Assembly (NCBI RefSeq): GCF_000521485.1
Contig: NZ_BAVS01000001.1
Location: forward strand, 124,001 to 188,000
DNA: 64,000 nucleotides
Direction of reading: 5' to 3'
Source of the DNA: Gracilibacillus boraciitolerans JCM 21714
GTDB lineage: Bacteria; Bacillota; Bacilli; Bacillales; Amphibacillaceae
A model generated the notes under the pieces. That model was not told where the DNA came from and searched no databases. It saw only the letters and a list, made by a program, of their open reading frames with translations. Position numbers and translations under genes: made by a program. Below, one piece after another: positions 1 through 9,367 of this stretch; within the stretch, counting starts at the first letter, position 1; each line of letters opens with the position of its first letter.

Positions 1-2
1 TG

Positions 3-371
3 GTATCAGCCATTATTATCGGACAAATTGCAGTGGAAGTTGGTTTGTTTTCCAATGAAGTTGTATTATATCTTGCTGTTGTAGTAATGGGTACATTTGC
101 AACCCCCCCTAGTTATGAATTAAGTCTTGCTAATCGTGTCACCCGAATTATGTTATTAATCATTACAGCGCTATTAGGTGTGAAGGGATTTGTGATAGGT
201 TTTACCTGTTATATATTATATTTAACTAACTTAAAAACCTTTTATATAGGATATTTCTGGCCTTTCATTCCATTTGATGCGAAAGCTTTCATGAACGTAT
301 TGATACGCCAACCAATACCACATGATAAGAATCGTCCGTCATTTTTAAACCCTCAAGATCCTGATCGTTAG
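3..371 (+). CDS. GerA-family spore germination protein, C-terminal part
   Basis: The frame is open from the left edge, so the start lies outside the window. The visible 122 residues have three hydrophobic segments and end in a hydrophilic tail with RPSFLNPQDPDR, the typical end of GerA/SpoVAF-type membrane subunits of germinant receptors. Such proteins sit in the spore inner membrane and take part in germinant sensing. Which paralogue this is (a GerAA-like subunit or SpoVAF) cannot be told from the fragment. yqgQ follows 58 bases downstream. Confidence 0.8.
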   Translation, partial: VSAIIIGQIAVEVGLFSNEVVLYLAVVVMGTFATPPSYELSLANRVTRIMLLIITALLGVKGFVIGFTCYILYLTNLKTFYIGYFWPFIPFDAKAFMNVLIRQPIPHDKNRPSFLNPQDPDR

Positions 372-429
372 AAAAGTTTTTTATTTCCTTTTACAATCGC
401 ATTTGTTATAATATCCTAGGTGATATGAA

Positions 430-621
430 ATGGAAAGTATTTACGATTTACGAAAACTATTATTAAAATTCGGAACGATCATCTATATAGGTGATCGTTT
501 AGCTGATTTAGAACTCATGGAAGAAGAATTAAATGAGCTTTATCAAATGAAAATGATATCAAACGAAGAATTTATACAAGGAAGTCTACTTTTAATAAGA
601 GAAAAGGAAAAAATTAAATAA
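430..621 (+). CDS. yqgQ: YqgQ family protein (DUF910)
   Basis: A 63-residue protein with a predicted compact helical fold (MESIYDLRKLL, then acidic helices). It matches the YqgQ/DUF910 family in length, sequence and position directly before glcK. The family has a solved three-helix structure but no firm function. The gene is spaced 13 bases from glcK, and the two are probably co-transcribed as in B. subtilis. No signal peptide or membrane segment is seen. Confidence 0.85.
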   Translation: MESIYDLRKLLLKFGTIIYIGDRLADLELMEEELNELYQMKMISNEEFIQGSLLLIREKEKIK

Positions 622-634
622 AGGGTGAGAATAA

Positions 635-1592
635 ATGGATAAAGATATACTAATTGGGGTAGATATTGGAGGAACAACTGTTAAAAATGCCATTATTTCA
701 ATACAAGGGGAAATGATCGATAAATGGGAAATTCCAACCGTACTTAAGAACGGTGGAAAAAGCGTCCCACAAGATATCTGGAATTCCATTGAAAAAAATT
801 ATCTGAATTAAGTATAAGTAAAGACCGATGTTTAGGGATGGGTGTAGGCGCGCCAGGTTTTATTGAGCCAGGAACGGGTAAAGTTGCTATAGCTGTAAAT
901 ATTGGATGGAAAGATTTTGCTTTAAAAGATATATTAAGAGATTTATCAGGTTTACAAGTATATGTGGACAATGATGCCAATATAGCTGCACTCGGTGAAA
1001 ATTGGAAAGGGGCAGGAAACCAAGTAAACAATATGTTAGCTGTTACCTTAGGAACTGGTGTCGGAGGAGGAATCATAGCTAATGGCCAGGTAATTAGTGG
1101 AGCTAATGGTACGGGAGCTGAAATAGGTCATATTACCGTTGAAAAAAATGGTGCTTCATGTAATTGTGGTAGAAAGGGTTGTCTGGAAACAGTTGCTTCA
1201 GCTACTGGTATTGTTCGACAAGCTGAGGAATTATTAGCTGAAGGTAAAGCCTAAAGTTAAAAGAGAAAAAAAATCAAATTAATAGAATCACAACAAAAGA
1301 GATATTTGAAGCTGCAGCAGATGGTGATCAGGATGCGATGCATTTATTAGATCGTACTTTTGATATATTAGGTTTTTCGCTTGCAAATATAGCAGTTATA
1401 ATTAATCCTGCTAAAATTGTGATCGGTGGCGGTGTATCAAAAGCAGGGGATGCTTTATTATTACCAGTTAAACGCGCATTTGAAACGTATACACTGCCTC
1501 GGACAAATGAAGCTTGCGAATTTGTATTAGCTGCTTTAGGAAATGATGCCGGTGTTTACGGTGGAGCATACTTAGTATTACAAAATAATTAA
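635..1592 (+). CDS. glcK: ROK-family glucokinase, frameshifted twice in this sequence
   Basis: Glucokinase phosphorylates glucose to glucose-6-phosphate with ATP in the cytoplasm. The ATG at 635 follows an AAGGGTGAG ribosome site. The N-terminal phosphate loop DIGGTTVK, the VTLGTGVGGGI loop and the ROK zinc signature CNCGRKGC are all present. The reading frame breaks at about 792-798 (a run of 7 A where 8 restores the frame) and again at about 1245-1250 (one base short). Read through both breaks, the protein is about 320 residues, normal for GlcK. The breaks resemble the homopolymer errors seen throughout the window, so an intact gene is likely. Confidence 0.88.
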
Positions 1593-1668
1593 CTCAAATT
1601 AATAAGGCTTGTAAACTAATTGTAACTTTTTTTAAGATTGTTGAAACTTTTGTGTGATGTTGTTCGTC

Positions 1669-1674
1669 TATAAT
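1669..1674 (+). promoter_or_regulatory. Possible -10 element before the LtaS-type gene
   Basis: A perfect TATAAT lies 55 bases upstream of the start at 1730. I could not find a convincing -35 at 17 bases, so the assignment rests on the -10 alone. A good ribosome site (GAGGAG) precedes the gene. Confidence 0.35.
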
Positions 1675-1729
1675 AAATAAAGAGAGAAAAATAGAAAATA
1701 GGTTCTATCATTTTGAGGAGGATAATCAA

Positions 1730-3613
1730 ATGTTTAATAAAAAGCTACAAATGCCCTTATATTTATTTGCAACGCTATTATTTGGGCTAAAAACATATAT
1801 AATTTATAGATTTGTGTTTAATATTTCATTAGATAATATGATGCAAGAATTGATTTTGTTTATAAATCCATTTATTGGTGCTCTGTTTTTCTTTATGTTA
1901 AGTTTGTTTTTTAATCAAAGAAGACAGATTAAGTTTATAAAGTATGGTATTCTAATTGGATCGATTATTTTATATTTCAATATAGTATTTTATCGAAATT
2001 TCTCAGATTTCATTACTATACCTTTATTATTTCAGGGAAGTAATGCTGCAGATTTAGGGAGCAGTGTTCTTGGCTTAATAAAATATTGGGACATTGTATT
2101 GTTCGCTGATGTAGTTATTGTCTGGACAGTAGCTAAGAAGTACGGGACTCAAATTACAGGTACTTTCACTAAACGATATAAACGATTAGTTTTGACAACG
2201 TCTGTTGTATTGTTAGTTGTCAATTATGGGCTTGCTGAAATGGAAAGACCACAATTATTACAAAGAACTTTTGATCGTGAATATTTAGTGAAAAATATTG
2301 GGGGGGTATTTAATTATCTTATTTACGATGCTGTACTTCAATCAAAATCTCAAGCACAAAGAGTTTTTGCTGATGGCAATGAATTAAAAGAGATAAGCGA
2401 CTATATCAAAGATGAAACTACTACTGATGGTAGTAAAGAAATGTTTGGTATAGCAAAAGATAAAAATATTATCTTTTTAGAGATTGAATCTCTGCAATCC
2501 TTTGTGATAAATAATACACTTCATGGTGAAGAAGTTACACCATTTTTAAATGATTTAATTGATGATAGCTACTATTTTGAGAATTTCTATCATCAAACAG
2601 CACAAGGGAAGACATCAGATTCAGAATTTTTAATTGAAAATTCCTTATACCCATCACCAAGAGGCGCTGTTTATTTTACACATGCACAAAATGATTATCA
2701 TTCTTTGCCTGAAATCATCGGTAATAATGGTTATACTTCATCTGTTTTTCATGCTAATGATAACAGTTTTTGGAACAGAGATGTTATGTACGAAAATATA
2801 GAATATGATCAATTGTATGATATTGATTCTTATGAAGTTACAGATCAGAATTCAGTTGGTTGGGGTTTAAAAGATAAAGAATTTTTTAAGCAATCTTTAA
2901 AATATATTGAAAAAATGGAACAACCATTTTATTCAAAATTTATAACTTTAACTAATCATTATCCATTTGAATTAGACCCAGAAGATGCTACGCTTGAAAA
3001 GTATGATTCTAATTCAAAAACATTGAATAACTATTTTCAAACAGTTAGATATACAGATGAAGCAATCGAAGAATTTTTCCAATATATGAAAGATATTGGT
3101 TTATATGAAGATTCTGTATTCATTATAATGGGAGATCATTATGGTATTAGCGACTTTCATAAGAAAGCAATGAGCCAATATTTAGATAAAGAATATAACG
3201 ATTATTTACATGTTCAATTACAAAAAGTACCATTCTATCTTCATATTCCTGGTCAAGAAGGAGAAGTAATTTCAAAGATATCTGGTCAAATTGACGTGAA
3301 ACCTACCATTTTAAATTTATTAGGTATTGATGACAGTAATGACTTGTCCTTTGGTACTGATTTATTTGGAGATGAACGAAAAGACTTTATAGCGCTAAGA
3401 GATGGTAGTTTTATAACCGAAGAATATATATATTCAAATGATTCATGCTATGATCGTCAAACAGGTGAAGTAATTGAAAATACCATTGAAACAGATGGTG
3501 AAGAACAATCTGCTTGCCAGCCTTATGTAGAAAAAGTTCAAAAGGAATTAAATTATTCCGATAAAATCATTTTTGGAGATCTATTAAGATTTTATGATTT
3601 CGCTGATGAGTAA
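1730..3613 (+). CDS. LTA synthase family protein (YqgS-like phosphoglycerol transferase)
   Basis: This 627-residue protein has five N-terminal membrane segments (to about residue 185) and an extracellular sulfatase-fold domain. LtaS-type enzymes move glycerol phosphate from phosphatidylglycerol to make lipoteichoic acid. The catalytic threonine lies in QGKTSDSEF (T295 here). The metal-site motif MGDHYG and the FHANDNSFWNRD block typical of the family are present. Length and architecture are complete. Position after glcK matches yqgS in B. subtilis, so this may be a primase- or paralogue-type LtaS and not the housekeeping enzyme. An NIGGVF stretch is coded by a run of 7 G and may carry an extra residue. 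Confidence 0.9.
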   Translation: MFNKKLQMPLYLFATLLFGLKTYIIYRFVFNISLDNMMQELILFINPFIGALFFFMLSLFFNQRRQIKFIKYGILIGSIILYFNIVFYRNFSDFITIPLLFQGSNAADLGSSVLGLIKYWDIVLFADVVIVWTVAKKYGTQITGTFTKRYKRLVLTTSVVLLVVNYGLAEMERPQLLQRTFDREYLVKNIGGVFNYLIYDAVLQSKSQAQRVFADGNELKEISDYIKDETTTDGSKEMFGIAKDKNIIFLEIESLQSFVINNTLHGEEVTPFLNDLIDDSYYFENFYHQTAQGKTSDSEFLIENSLYPSPRGAVYFTHAQNDYHSLPEIIGNNGYTSSVFHANDNSFWNRDVMYENIEYDQLYDIDSYEVTDQNSVGWGLKDKEFFKQSLKYIEKMEQPFYSKFITLTNHYPFELDPEDATLEKYDSNSKTLNNYFQTVRYTDEAIEEFFQYMKDIGLYEDSVFIIMGDHYGISDFHKKAMSQYLDKEYNDYLHVQLQKVPFYLHIPGQEGEVISKISGQIDVKPTILNLLGIDDSNDLSFGTDLFGDERKDFIALRDGSFITEEYIYSNDSCYDRQTGEVIENTIETDGEEQSACQPYVEKVQKELNYSDKIIFGDLLRFYDFADE

Positions 3614-3616
3614 TAA

Positions 3617-3652
3617 AAAAGAGATGAACATATTAATGTTCATCTCTTTTTT
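3617..3652 (+). terminator. Intrinsic terminator after the LtaS-type gene
   Basis: A 15-bp near-perfect stem (AAAAGAGATGAACAT and its complement) is followed by a T run. It begins directly behind the stop codon. Confidence 0.85.
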
Positions 3653-3737
3653 ATAAGGTAGGAAAGGCCTCCTGTACTTTTTATAACTTGCAATGGCTAC
3701 ATCAGTTAGTTAAGTTAAGTTCAATATTATGCAATAA

Positions 3738-3796
3738 AAAATCCGAACGATAATAAATTCTCATTGCAGAATTCGCATTATCGCTCGGATTTTAGT
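3738..3796. repeat. Palindromic hairpin repeat, copy 1
   Basis: Arms AAAATCCGAACGATAATA and its near-complement enclose a GAATTC-containing loop. On the minus strand it ends in a T run and could terminate transcription. A related copy lies at 37863-37921 in the opposite orientation, which is why it is listed as a repeat and not only as a terminator. Confidence 0.65.
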
Positions 3797-3824
3797 GTTA
3801 TTCGATTAGTTTTGTACCATTCTT

Positions 3825-4004
3825 TTAGTTTTGAAATAGTGGACGTATTAATTCCCAATATAAAGTTCCAATAGAAAAGAATCCAAAAACGAGCGCAGCT
3901 ATACCTGCAAAGGCAACTCCGAACATGTTATGTGCCTTAAATTCACGTACAATAGCAACTACACATAGAATCGTTACTAAAAGAATTATAAATCCTAATT
4001 CCAT
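3825..4004 (-). CDS. Small membrane protein, DUF2759 family (YqgW-like)
   Basis: A 59-residue ORF starts with ATG at 4004 behind a clean AGGAGG ribosome site. It encodes two hydrophobic helices (GFIILLVTILCVVAIV and a second from about residue 30). Its length, sequence and place before the DUF2626 gene and comG match B. subtilis yqgW. The function of the family is unknown. Two bases of context on either side show no overlap with a neighbour. Confidence 0.75.
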   Translation of the reverse strand: MELGFIILLVTILCVVAIVREFKAHNMFGVAFAGIAALVFGFFSIGTLYWELIRPLFQN

Positions 4005-4179
4005 TTTTTATCCTCCTCACATGTGAGAGTGTATCCATTCCAGTTTGAACATTTATCAATTTAATATGTATAGAGAAGATCCATATATATTTTAAAACAA
4101 AAAGATTCTTTTGTCTATTATAATTAATAAAGATAATCTATACATAAACAAGATTTTTTGATCGATCTAAAATTAGAGA

Positions 4180-4217
4180 AAGGCGCTCAGATCTTTACTG
4201 GATCAAAGCGCCTTAAT
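4180..4217 (-). terminator. Hairpin terminator after the DUF2626 gene
   Basis: An AAGGCGCT / AGCGCCTT stem lies just beyond the stop at 4220, with T-rich sequence on the minus-strand exit side. Confidence 0.6.
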
Positions 4218-4219
4218 CT

Positions 4220-4462
4220 TTAATGTCCGAAACCAGGAACAAGAATAAAGTTGGTATAGAAAGTAAAACCAATAAAGAATACAGTACAATAAGCACCAAA
4301 TAAATACATATACATTCTTTCAGATAATTTTAAGAATCCAACACCTAGAAAAAAGATAGTTTGTGCTAAAAACAAATATGCCATATTTATCATATCACCA
4401 ACATAAAACATTACTGTAAATATTCCTGTCCAAAAAGCGAGCATACGGAAAACTCGATCCAT
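4220..4462 (-). CDS. DUF2626 family membrane protein (YqgY-like)
   Basis: An 80-residue protein with three hydrophobic stretches (LAFWTGIFTVMFYVG, MAYLFLAQTIFFLGVGF, YLFGAYCTVFFIGFTF). It starts MDRVFRMLAFW and has a GGAGG ribosome site. Its sequence and position upstream of comG on the same strand match YqgY (DUF2626). The function is unknown. The genes yqgX and yqgZ that flank it in B. subtilis are not present here. Confidence 0.8.
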   Translation of the reverse strand: MDRVFRMLAFWTGIFTVMFYVGDMINMAYLFLAQTIFFLGVGFLKLSERMYMYLFGAYCTVFFIGFTFYTNFILVPGFGH

Positions 4463-4603
4463 TGTTCCCCCACCTCCTTAAAATCACTATGTATCAATCA
4501 TATTATAAACGAGTAAATCAAAAATGTAAATTATTCTAATACAAGGATTTTATCTTGTATTAGAATTGTTCATAATATGGCTACATTAATGATATTTTAT
4601 ACA

Positions 4604-4969
4604 TCATTCAGGGTATTTCAAATTTATCGTTCGTGAACTACCCTTAATTGTTTCTAAATTCATTTGAAATACATTATTCAGATCTTCCTCAGCTAATAAG
4701 GTGATATGAACACTTCCATCTGGAAAAACATAGTCATAAGGTGGGGGATTTTTCTCCTGTTTAAGGGAGATAATAGCTTTTTGATAAAGCATTTCTAAAA
4801 AGTATTGTTCTTCACTTAATTCATTTAGTCTTTGCTGGTGATGAAACTGTTCTATTTGATGAAATGTTAGTAGTAAAGCTATTAGTAAAATAAAACTGGT
4901 TAACGGAAATATATAGCCGTCTTCATTTTTCCATTGTTTTAAGAAAAACTTTTTCAAATTGCTCACCAC
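4604..4969 (-). CDS. comGG: Competence pseudopilin-like protein ComGG
   Basis: Last gene of the comG operon, 121 residues. It has a short basic leader, the class III prepilin-like motif EDGYIFPLTSF with the following hydrophobic helix, and a small outside domain. ComGG is a minor component of the competence pseudopilus that pulls transforming DNA through the wall. It overlaps the end of comGF by 47 bases, which fits translational coupling. The family is poorly conserved, so the call relies mainly on gene order. Confidence 0.75.
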   Translation of the reverse strand: MVSNLKKFFLKQWKNEDGYIFPLTSFILLIALLLTFHQIEQFHHQQRLNELSEEQYFLEMLYQKAIISLKQEKNPPPYDYVFPDGSVHITLLAEEDLNNVFQMNLETIKGSSRTINLKYPE

Positions 4970-5390
4970 TATTAGTTAGAATTGATATTACAATCTCGTC
5001 AGAATATTCTACGGCAGTAAACTGATTAATATTTCGTAATAATTCTTCATGGCCTTTTCCATTAACTTGCCTTCGAATCTTATTATTATGAAAAGAGACT
5101 ATCACCTCATCTCCTGTGTTTTGCAAGAAATATACTTGATTAAGATGAACGTATATTTTTTGTGACCATTGAACTTCTAATTCCAAAACATGATGAAAAT
5201 GGCTAACCATTAAAAGTTCTTCTTGATCTTGGTGCCTCCATAAAAGATAAACATGTGATAGCCAGGACATCAATATTAGCAAAAGGAGAATGGATAGTAA
5301 GGCTTCTACCATTATATATCCTTTTTCATATGGGCTTCCCATATAAGCATTTCGTTTGTAATCGTTGCTTTGCATTTCTCCAACTAACAC
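4923..5390 (-). CDS. comGF: Competence minor pseudopilin ComGF
   Basis: A 155-residue frame with the prepilin-like motif EKGYIMVEALLS and a hydrophobic helix, followed by an outside domain. ComGF is needed with ComGE and ComGG to assemble the ComGC pseudopilus. The start is uncertain: GTG at 5390 sits against AAAGGA, while an ATG at 5342 would give the short leader usual for pseudopilins. It overlaps comGE upstream and comGG downstream. Confidence 0.78.
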   Translation of the reverse strand: MLVGEMQSNDYKRNAYMGSPYEKGYIMVEALLSILLLLILMSWLSHVYLLWRHQDQEELLMVSHFHHVLELEVQWSQKIYVHLNQVYFLQNTGDEVIVSFHNNKIRRQVNGKGHEELLRNINQFTAVEYSDEIVISILTNSGEQFEKVFLKTMEK

Positions 5391-5671
5391 ATCCTTTAAT
5401 TAAATTAGTGGTTGTAGTATATCTGAGGGTGACTGGCGTACTAAGTATGTCATTGTATATGATTGTATCCTCAACAATTGGTGATACCATTGTTTTGTGC
5501 AATTCTTCAGAAAGAAAATACATGACTATTTCTTCATCATTTGTTATTTTCTTTTCCAGTAGCAATTGGTATTGAATGGGTAATAATGTTAAACAAATGG
5601 TGAAAAACAGTGCAACTGAAATTAGTGTTTCTAGCAAGTAAAACCCCCTTTTGATTATGTTTTATAATCAT
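5326..5671 (-). CDS. comGE: Competence minor pseudopilin ComGE, one frameshift
   Basis: The ATG at 5671 overlaps the end of comGD. The leader then reads into a run of five G (5644-5648 on the plus strand as C). With four G it gives the canonical prepilin motif QKGFYLLETLIS and joins the downstream frame, which runs to 5326. As written, one extra G breaks the gene. After the hydrophobic helix comes a small outside domain of about 80 residues. The role is minor-subunit assembly of the competence pseudopilus. Confidence 0.78.
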
Positions 5672-6101
5672 AACATCTTCCTTTGCCAAAAGGACATATT
5701 ATAAAATAAACACTATAGTCAGTTTTAATTTTTAGAGTACCTGGTTTGTGGAGGTTTCCTTTAGGCGAAAATTGGATTGGCAGCTTTAGTGTAACAGGCT
5801 CTATCTCCCATTTAGGCGGATAACTTCGTTCAATGATATTTGTTCCTAATCCACCTTTTCGAATTTGATAGCGATTTTGTTGACGTTCAAAATGAAGATA
5901 GTAATTTTCATGTTTTGTCATGGCCAGTTGTTGCAAATACAATAAATCCTTATCAAATTGTTCGATAAATGCTTGATACTGAAAAGTATCATAAGTTTTT
6001 AGTGAAATACTAAAACTTATCGCTAGAATGATAGTGGTTAATGAAAGAGCAATAAGCATTTCGATCAGTGTAAATCCGGATTGATTAGTCATCAGCTTCA
6101 A
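5655..6101 (-). CDS. comGD: Competence minor pseudopilin ComGD
   Basis: A 148-residue type IV pilin-like protein. The prepilin peptidase site QSGFTLIEMLIALS has the conserved G-F and E at +5, followed by a membrane helix. The outside domain ends GKGRCYDYKT. It overlaps comGC by four bases (ATGA) and comGE by 17 bases. ComGD is part of the DNA-uptake pseudopilus tip complex. Confidence 0.85.
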   Translation of the reverse strand: MKLMTNQSGFTLIEMLIALSLTTIILAISFSISLKTYDTFQYQAFIEQFDKDLLYLQQLAMTKHENYYLHFERQQNRYQIRKGGLGTNIIERSYPPKWEIEPVTLKLPIQFSPKGNLHKPGTLKIKTDYSVYFIICPFGKGRCYDYKT

Positions 6102-6406
6102 TTATCAGTTAACCCTAATTTATATGGTTCTGCTGTAATGACTGAAACAATTCTAGTATCGTTATCACATGTTAGGGAATCTACATAATCACCTTCCAAA
6201 ACAGTAAGATCATCAGGCTTTTCACCATTATCAATTTCGTAAGCAATGACTTGATTTTCTACCATTTGAAGTAGTGCTTCACACCCTTTATCTTGAATCG
6301 TATCACTTTTATCAGCTAAATTAGGAACAATTAAAATTAACAGAATACTAATGACAGCTAGTACAATTAACATTTCAATTAAGGTAAACCCTTTTTGATT
6401 TTTCAT
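6098..6406 (-). CDS. comGC: Major competence pseudopilin ComGC
   Basis: A 102-residue prepilin with a short leader MKNQKG, the cleavage motif GFTLIEMLIVLAV and the hydrophobic assembly helix. Two cysteines (in KGCEALL and LTCDND) could form the disulfide known in ComGC. It is the main subunit of the pseudopilus and is processed by the ComC peptidase, which is not in this window. It lies 17 bases downstream of comGB with a ribosome site AAAGGAGAA. Confidence 0.92.
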   Translation of the reverse strand: MKNQKGFTLIEMLIVLAVISILLILIVPNLADKSDTIQDKGCEALLQMVENQVIAYEIDNGEKPDDLTVLEGDYVDSLTCDNDTRIVSVITAEPYKLGLTDN

Positions 6407-6422
6407 AGAAATTCTCCTTTAT

Positions 6423-7475
6423 TTACATAGTTTTAATATAGTCAAACATCGGTAACATTAATGATAAATAGACAAAAACGATAAATAACGCTAAAACACT
6501 TAACAAAATTGGCTGAAGAATGGTTATCCACTTTTTTAAATATGCTTCTATCTGAGCAATTAAATGATCAGCATATAGTGCTAATTCCTGTTGTATTTGA
6601 GTTTGGTTTCGATCTTTTATCAAGATTTTGGCTAACTGATCTTCTAGTAGTCTGCATTGTGGCAAAATGGTGGCATAGCTATATCCCTGGGCCAAGTGAT
6701 CACTAATTATGGTGCTGTAATAATTTACAATATTCTGTTGCTTTTCTGATTTAAGTATTTGCAAGCTATCTTTCATCGTTAAGCCGCTATTAAATAGACT
6801 TGCTAAATGATTGGCCATTAGATAGGTAGTTTGCATGCGCTTGTAGTTTTTATAGATAGGAATGTAAAGAAAAAAGGTTATTTTCGCATCAATGTTTAGT
6901 AAGTTTTTAAATAATAAGCTGCTGATGAATATCGATATTCCACCAAGTACACTAAAAATGGTTCCATAAAAAATAATATTGATAACAAACTCTGCTGTAT
7001 GAAATACACTTGTAACATTGTTATTGGTTCCGATTAATTGTGTAAAGGAAGGAAAAATCGATGTTTTCATAAAATAGAGAATGATGAAGAAAAATACAAA
7101 TAGAAAAAGTGGATAACGCGATAATTTTTTCAACTTTTCAATAAATTGCATGCGCTGTTGCAAAAGCCGACAACACTGCTGTAATCCATTGGTTAAATTA
7201 CCATGTTGCACAGCTATTTTAAGAAAATGAATAACTTCACTATTGAAATGGACTCTTTCTAATGTATTAACAAATGATTCTCCACCATATAATAAATTTT
7301 CCATTTCCTGAAGGAGAGGTCTTAAATGCTTTTCCCATTTTAGAATATCTAATACATCATTAAGACTATAGCCATTGTTTAGTAATTGTTCAAAGCGATG
7401 TAAAATATGATATTGATCGTTTAGTGATAAATTATTGTGACGTGTATTATGGATCCATAATATAACCATATGCAT
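6423..7475 (-). CDS. comGB: Competence type II secretion platform protein ComGB
   Basis: A 350-residue GspF/PilC-family inner-membrane protein with two cytoplasmic T2SSF repeats (about 20-130 and 215-330) and three membrane segments (about 123-140, 165-185, 320-345). ComGB is the membrane platform on which ComGA drives pseudopilus assembly. A GGAG site eight bases before the ATG at 7475 sets the start, and the gene overlaps the end of comGA by 29 bases once the comGA frameshift is corrected. Confidence 0.88.
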   Translation of the reverse strand: MHMVILWIHNTRHNNLSLNDQYHILHRFEQLLNNGYSLNDVLDILKWEKHLRPLLQEMENLLYGGESFVNTLERVHFNSEVIHFLKIAVQHGNLTNGLQQCCRLLQQRMQFIEKLKKLSRYPLFLFVFFFIILYFMKTSIFPSFTQLIGTNNNVTSVFHTAEFVINIIFYGTIFSVLGGISIFISSLLFKNLLNIDAKITFFLYIPIYKNYKRMQTTYLMANHLASLFNSGLTMKDSLQILKSEKQQNIVNYYSTIISDHLAQGYSYATILPQCRLLEDQLAKILIKDRNQTQIQQELALYADHLIAQIEAYLKKWITILQPILLSVLALFIVFVYLSLMLPMFDYIKTM

Positions 7476-8432
7476 AGGCTTTTCTCCTTAGGTTATGGAA
7501 AGATGATCGAGATTTGTAATCATGATATTGTAAAATCTGCTCAATATCTTTTGAGTCTAATATTTCCAAGATTGCTGCCCGCTGATCCTTATACTTGGTG
7601 AGATTTAATGAAAGGAGCTGTATCGATGCAACTGCAACTAAATTGTGTTCTAAATCGATTTTTTTATTCCCATTTCAAGTAGCCGATGAATTGTTCCTTT
7701 TGCATTATTGGCATGTAAAGTCGACAAAACAAGATGTCCTGTGTTCGAAGCACGAAAAGCAAATTTTGCTGTTGCCTGATCGCGTATTTCTCCTACCATA
7801 ATAATATCCGGATCATGTCTTAGAGCTGCTTTTAAACCTACATCATATGTCATACCTGCCTTTTCGTTTATCTGTACTTGTAATACATTTTCTAACGGTT
7901 TTTCGATTGGATCCTCCAATGTAATCGTTTGAAACTTATTATCTGCCATGAAAGCTTTAATAATTGCATATAAGGTGGTAGTTTTACCTGTACCAGTGGC
8001 ACCGGTTAATAAAATTAAACCAGTTTTGTAATTAAGCCAGTTTTTTATAGTTGTTAGTTGATTGGGAAATAAAAATAGTTGATGCAGGGAATGTACTTGG
8101 TGCTGGGGCAATATGCGAATAGCCAAACTTTCTAAATGGTTAGCAGGTAATGTCGATAAACGTAGAGAATACATTTGATTTTGGAATTGATAGTTAATGG
8201 AGCCTTGCTGTGGTAAACGATTTTCTCCAATATCCATCTTCCCGGCAAATTTGTAATAAGAAATAATTATCGAATACTGTGGTATAGTAAGGGAAGTATG
8301 AAAGATTCTTGTACCGTTGCAACGAAAATATACAAGTATGTTACGCTCGTGAGGAATGAAGTGGATATCTGATGCATAGTCTTTAATGGCAGCCTGCAGT
8401 ATTTGGTTGGAGATTACCGAGGCTTTATTCAA
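7447..8432 (-). CDS. comGA: Competence traffic ATPase ComGA, one frameshift
   Basis: A PilB/GspE-type hexameric ATPase that powers the competence pseudopilus. The Walker A motif GATGTGKT, Asp box LEDPIE and Walker B MVGEIRD are intact. The frame breaks at about 7653-7660, where a run of seven A/T should be eight. With it restored the protein continues to a stop at 7447, about 328 residues in all, and ends within comGB. First gene of the operon. As in other Bacillaceae it probably depends on ComK, but I did not identify a convincing ComK box. Confidence 0.88.
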
Positions 8433-8532
8433 TTAAAAGTTCACCTCCTATTTTTATCATGGTACAATACATATATTCGACATCAATCTCTTTATTCCTT
8501 CAAAAAAATAAAAAAAGATGGAGGACTTTAAA

Positions 8533-9033
8533 ATGGAAAGTATATATCTTATTGGTTTTATGGGAAGCGGAAAAACAAGTATCGCAGAAATGTTACAGCA
8601 AAAATTAAATTGTAAACTACAAGATACAGATAAAATGATTGAAGATCAATATGAAATGGTGATTCCCCGTATATTCGAAGAAAAAGGGGGGGAAAGAGTT
8701 TTCCGAGAATATGAGACTGCGGTTTAAAACAAACAGATAACGAAGATACCATTGTTGCAACGGGGTGGGGGAATTATTGAAAAAGAAGAAAATTGTAACT
8801 GGCTTAAAAAACATAGAAATGTCTTCTTTTTAGATACATCCTGGGAAGAAATTAATCGTCGCTTAGTGGATGACGAATTACGACCAATTTGGAATAACCA
8901 AAATAGAGATAAAAAACAATTATTAGCAAGGCGGTTACCGGTATATCGCGAAGTAGCGAATTTTATTATTAAAACAGATGGTAAAGCAATCGAAGCAATT
9001 GCAGAAGAAATCGTCTCTAAATTAGATGCATAG
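8533..9033 (+). CDS. aroK: Shikimate kinase, two compensating indels
   Basis: The ATG at 8533 starts MESIYLIGFMGSGKTS with a perfect Walker A loop and the shikimate-binding DTD motif. The frame is lost at about 8724 (one T short) and regained at about 8763, where ACGGGG should read ACGGG to give the TGGG substrate motif. The C-terminal lid and RRLPVYREVA block follow. About 165 residues in all, normal for the family. It catalyses ATP-dependent phosphorylation of shikimate. A run of 7 G gives EKGGER where relatives have EKGER. Confidence 0.87.
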
Positions 9034-9085
9034 TATTACATATTGTTGGACATAATATAGGTAAAATTACAAAGGTGTGATTCTA

Positions 9086-9268
9086 TTGCCCAACAATGAT
9101 TATGTCAAATATATGACCCAAAGAATCGTCAAGTATATGGATACACCAAAAGATGAACGGAAAAACTGGAAAGAACAGCGAAAGCAAGAAAATATACCAG
9201 TTTCAAATAAGTGGTTTGGTGTATTACCATTTGCCTTTCGATTGCTTATTCAAAAAAGAAAGCATTAA
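9086..9268 (+). CDS. yqzE: YqzE family protein
   Basis: A 60-residue basic protein starting at TTG 9086 (AAAGGTG seven bases upstream). It begins LPNNDYVKYMTQRIVKYMDTP, the YqzE family signature. In B. subtilis yqzE lies at the end of the comG operon, while here it follows aroK on the other strand. Function is unknown. No membrane segment is seen apart from a weak hydrophobic patch near the C-terminus. Confidence 0.8.
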   Translation: MPNNDYVKYMTQRIVKYMDTPKDERKNWKEQRKQENIPVSNKWFGVLPFAFRLLIQKRKH

Positions 9269-9292
9269 GTTTTTATCTCCATAAAATCTTTT

Positions 9293-9327
9293 AAACCTGT
9301 TTCTATAAAGAAACAGGTTTTTATTTT
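9293..9327 (+). terminator. Intrinsic terminator after yqzE
   Basis: An AAACCTGTTTC / GAAACAGGTTT stem with a seven-base loop is followed by T5 and further T-rich sequence. Confidence 0.85.
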
Positions 9328-9367
9328 TGTCTAGGAAATTATAGAATTAAGCCCTGTGGATAAAGTA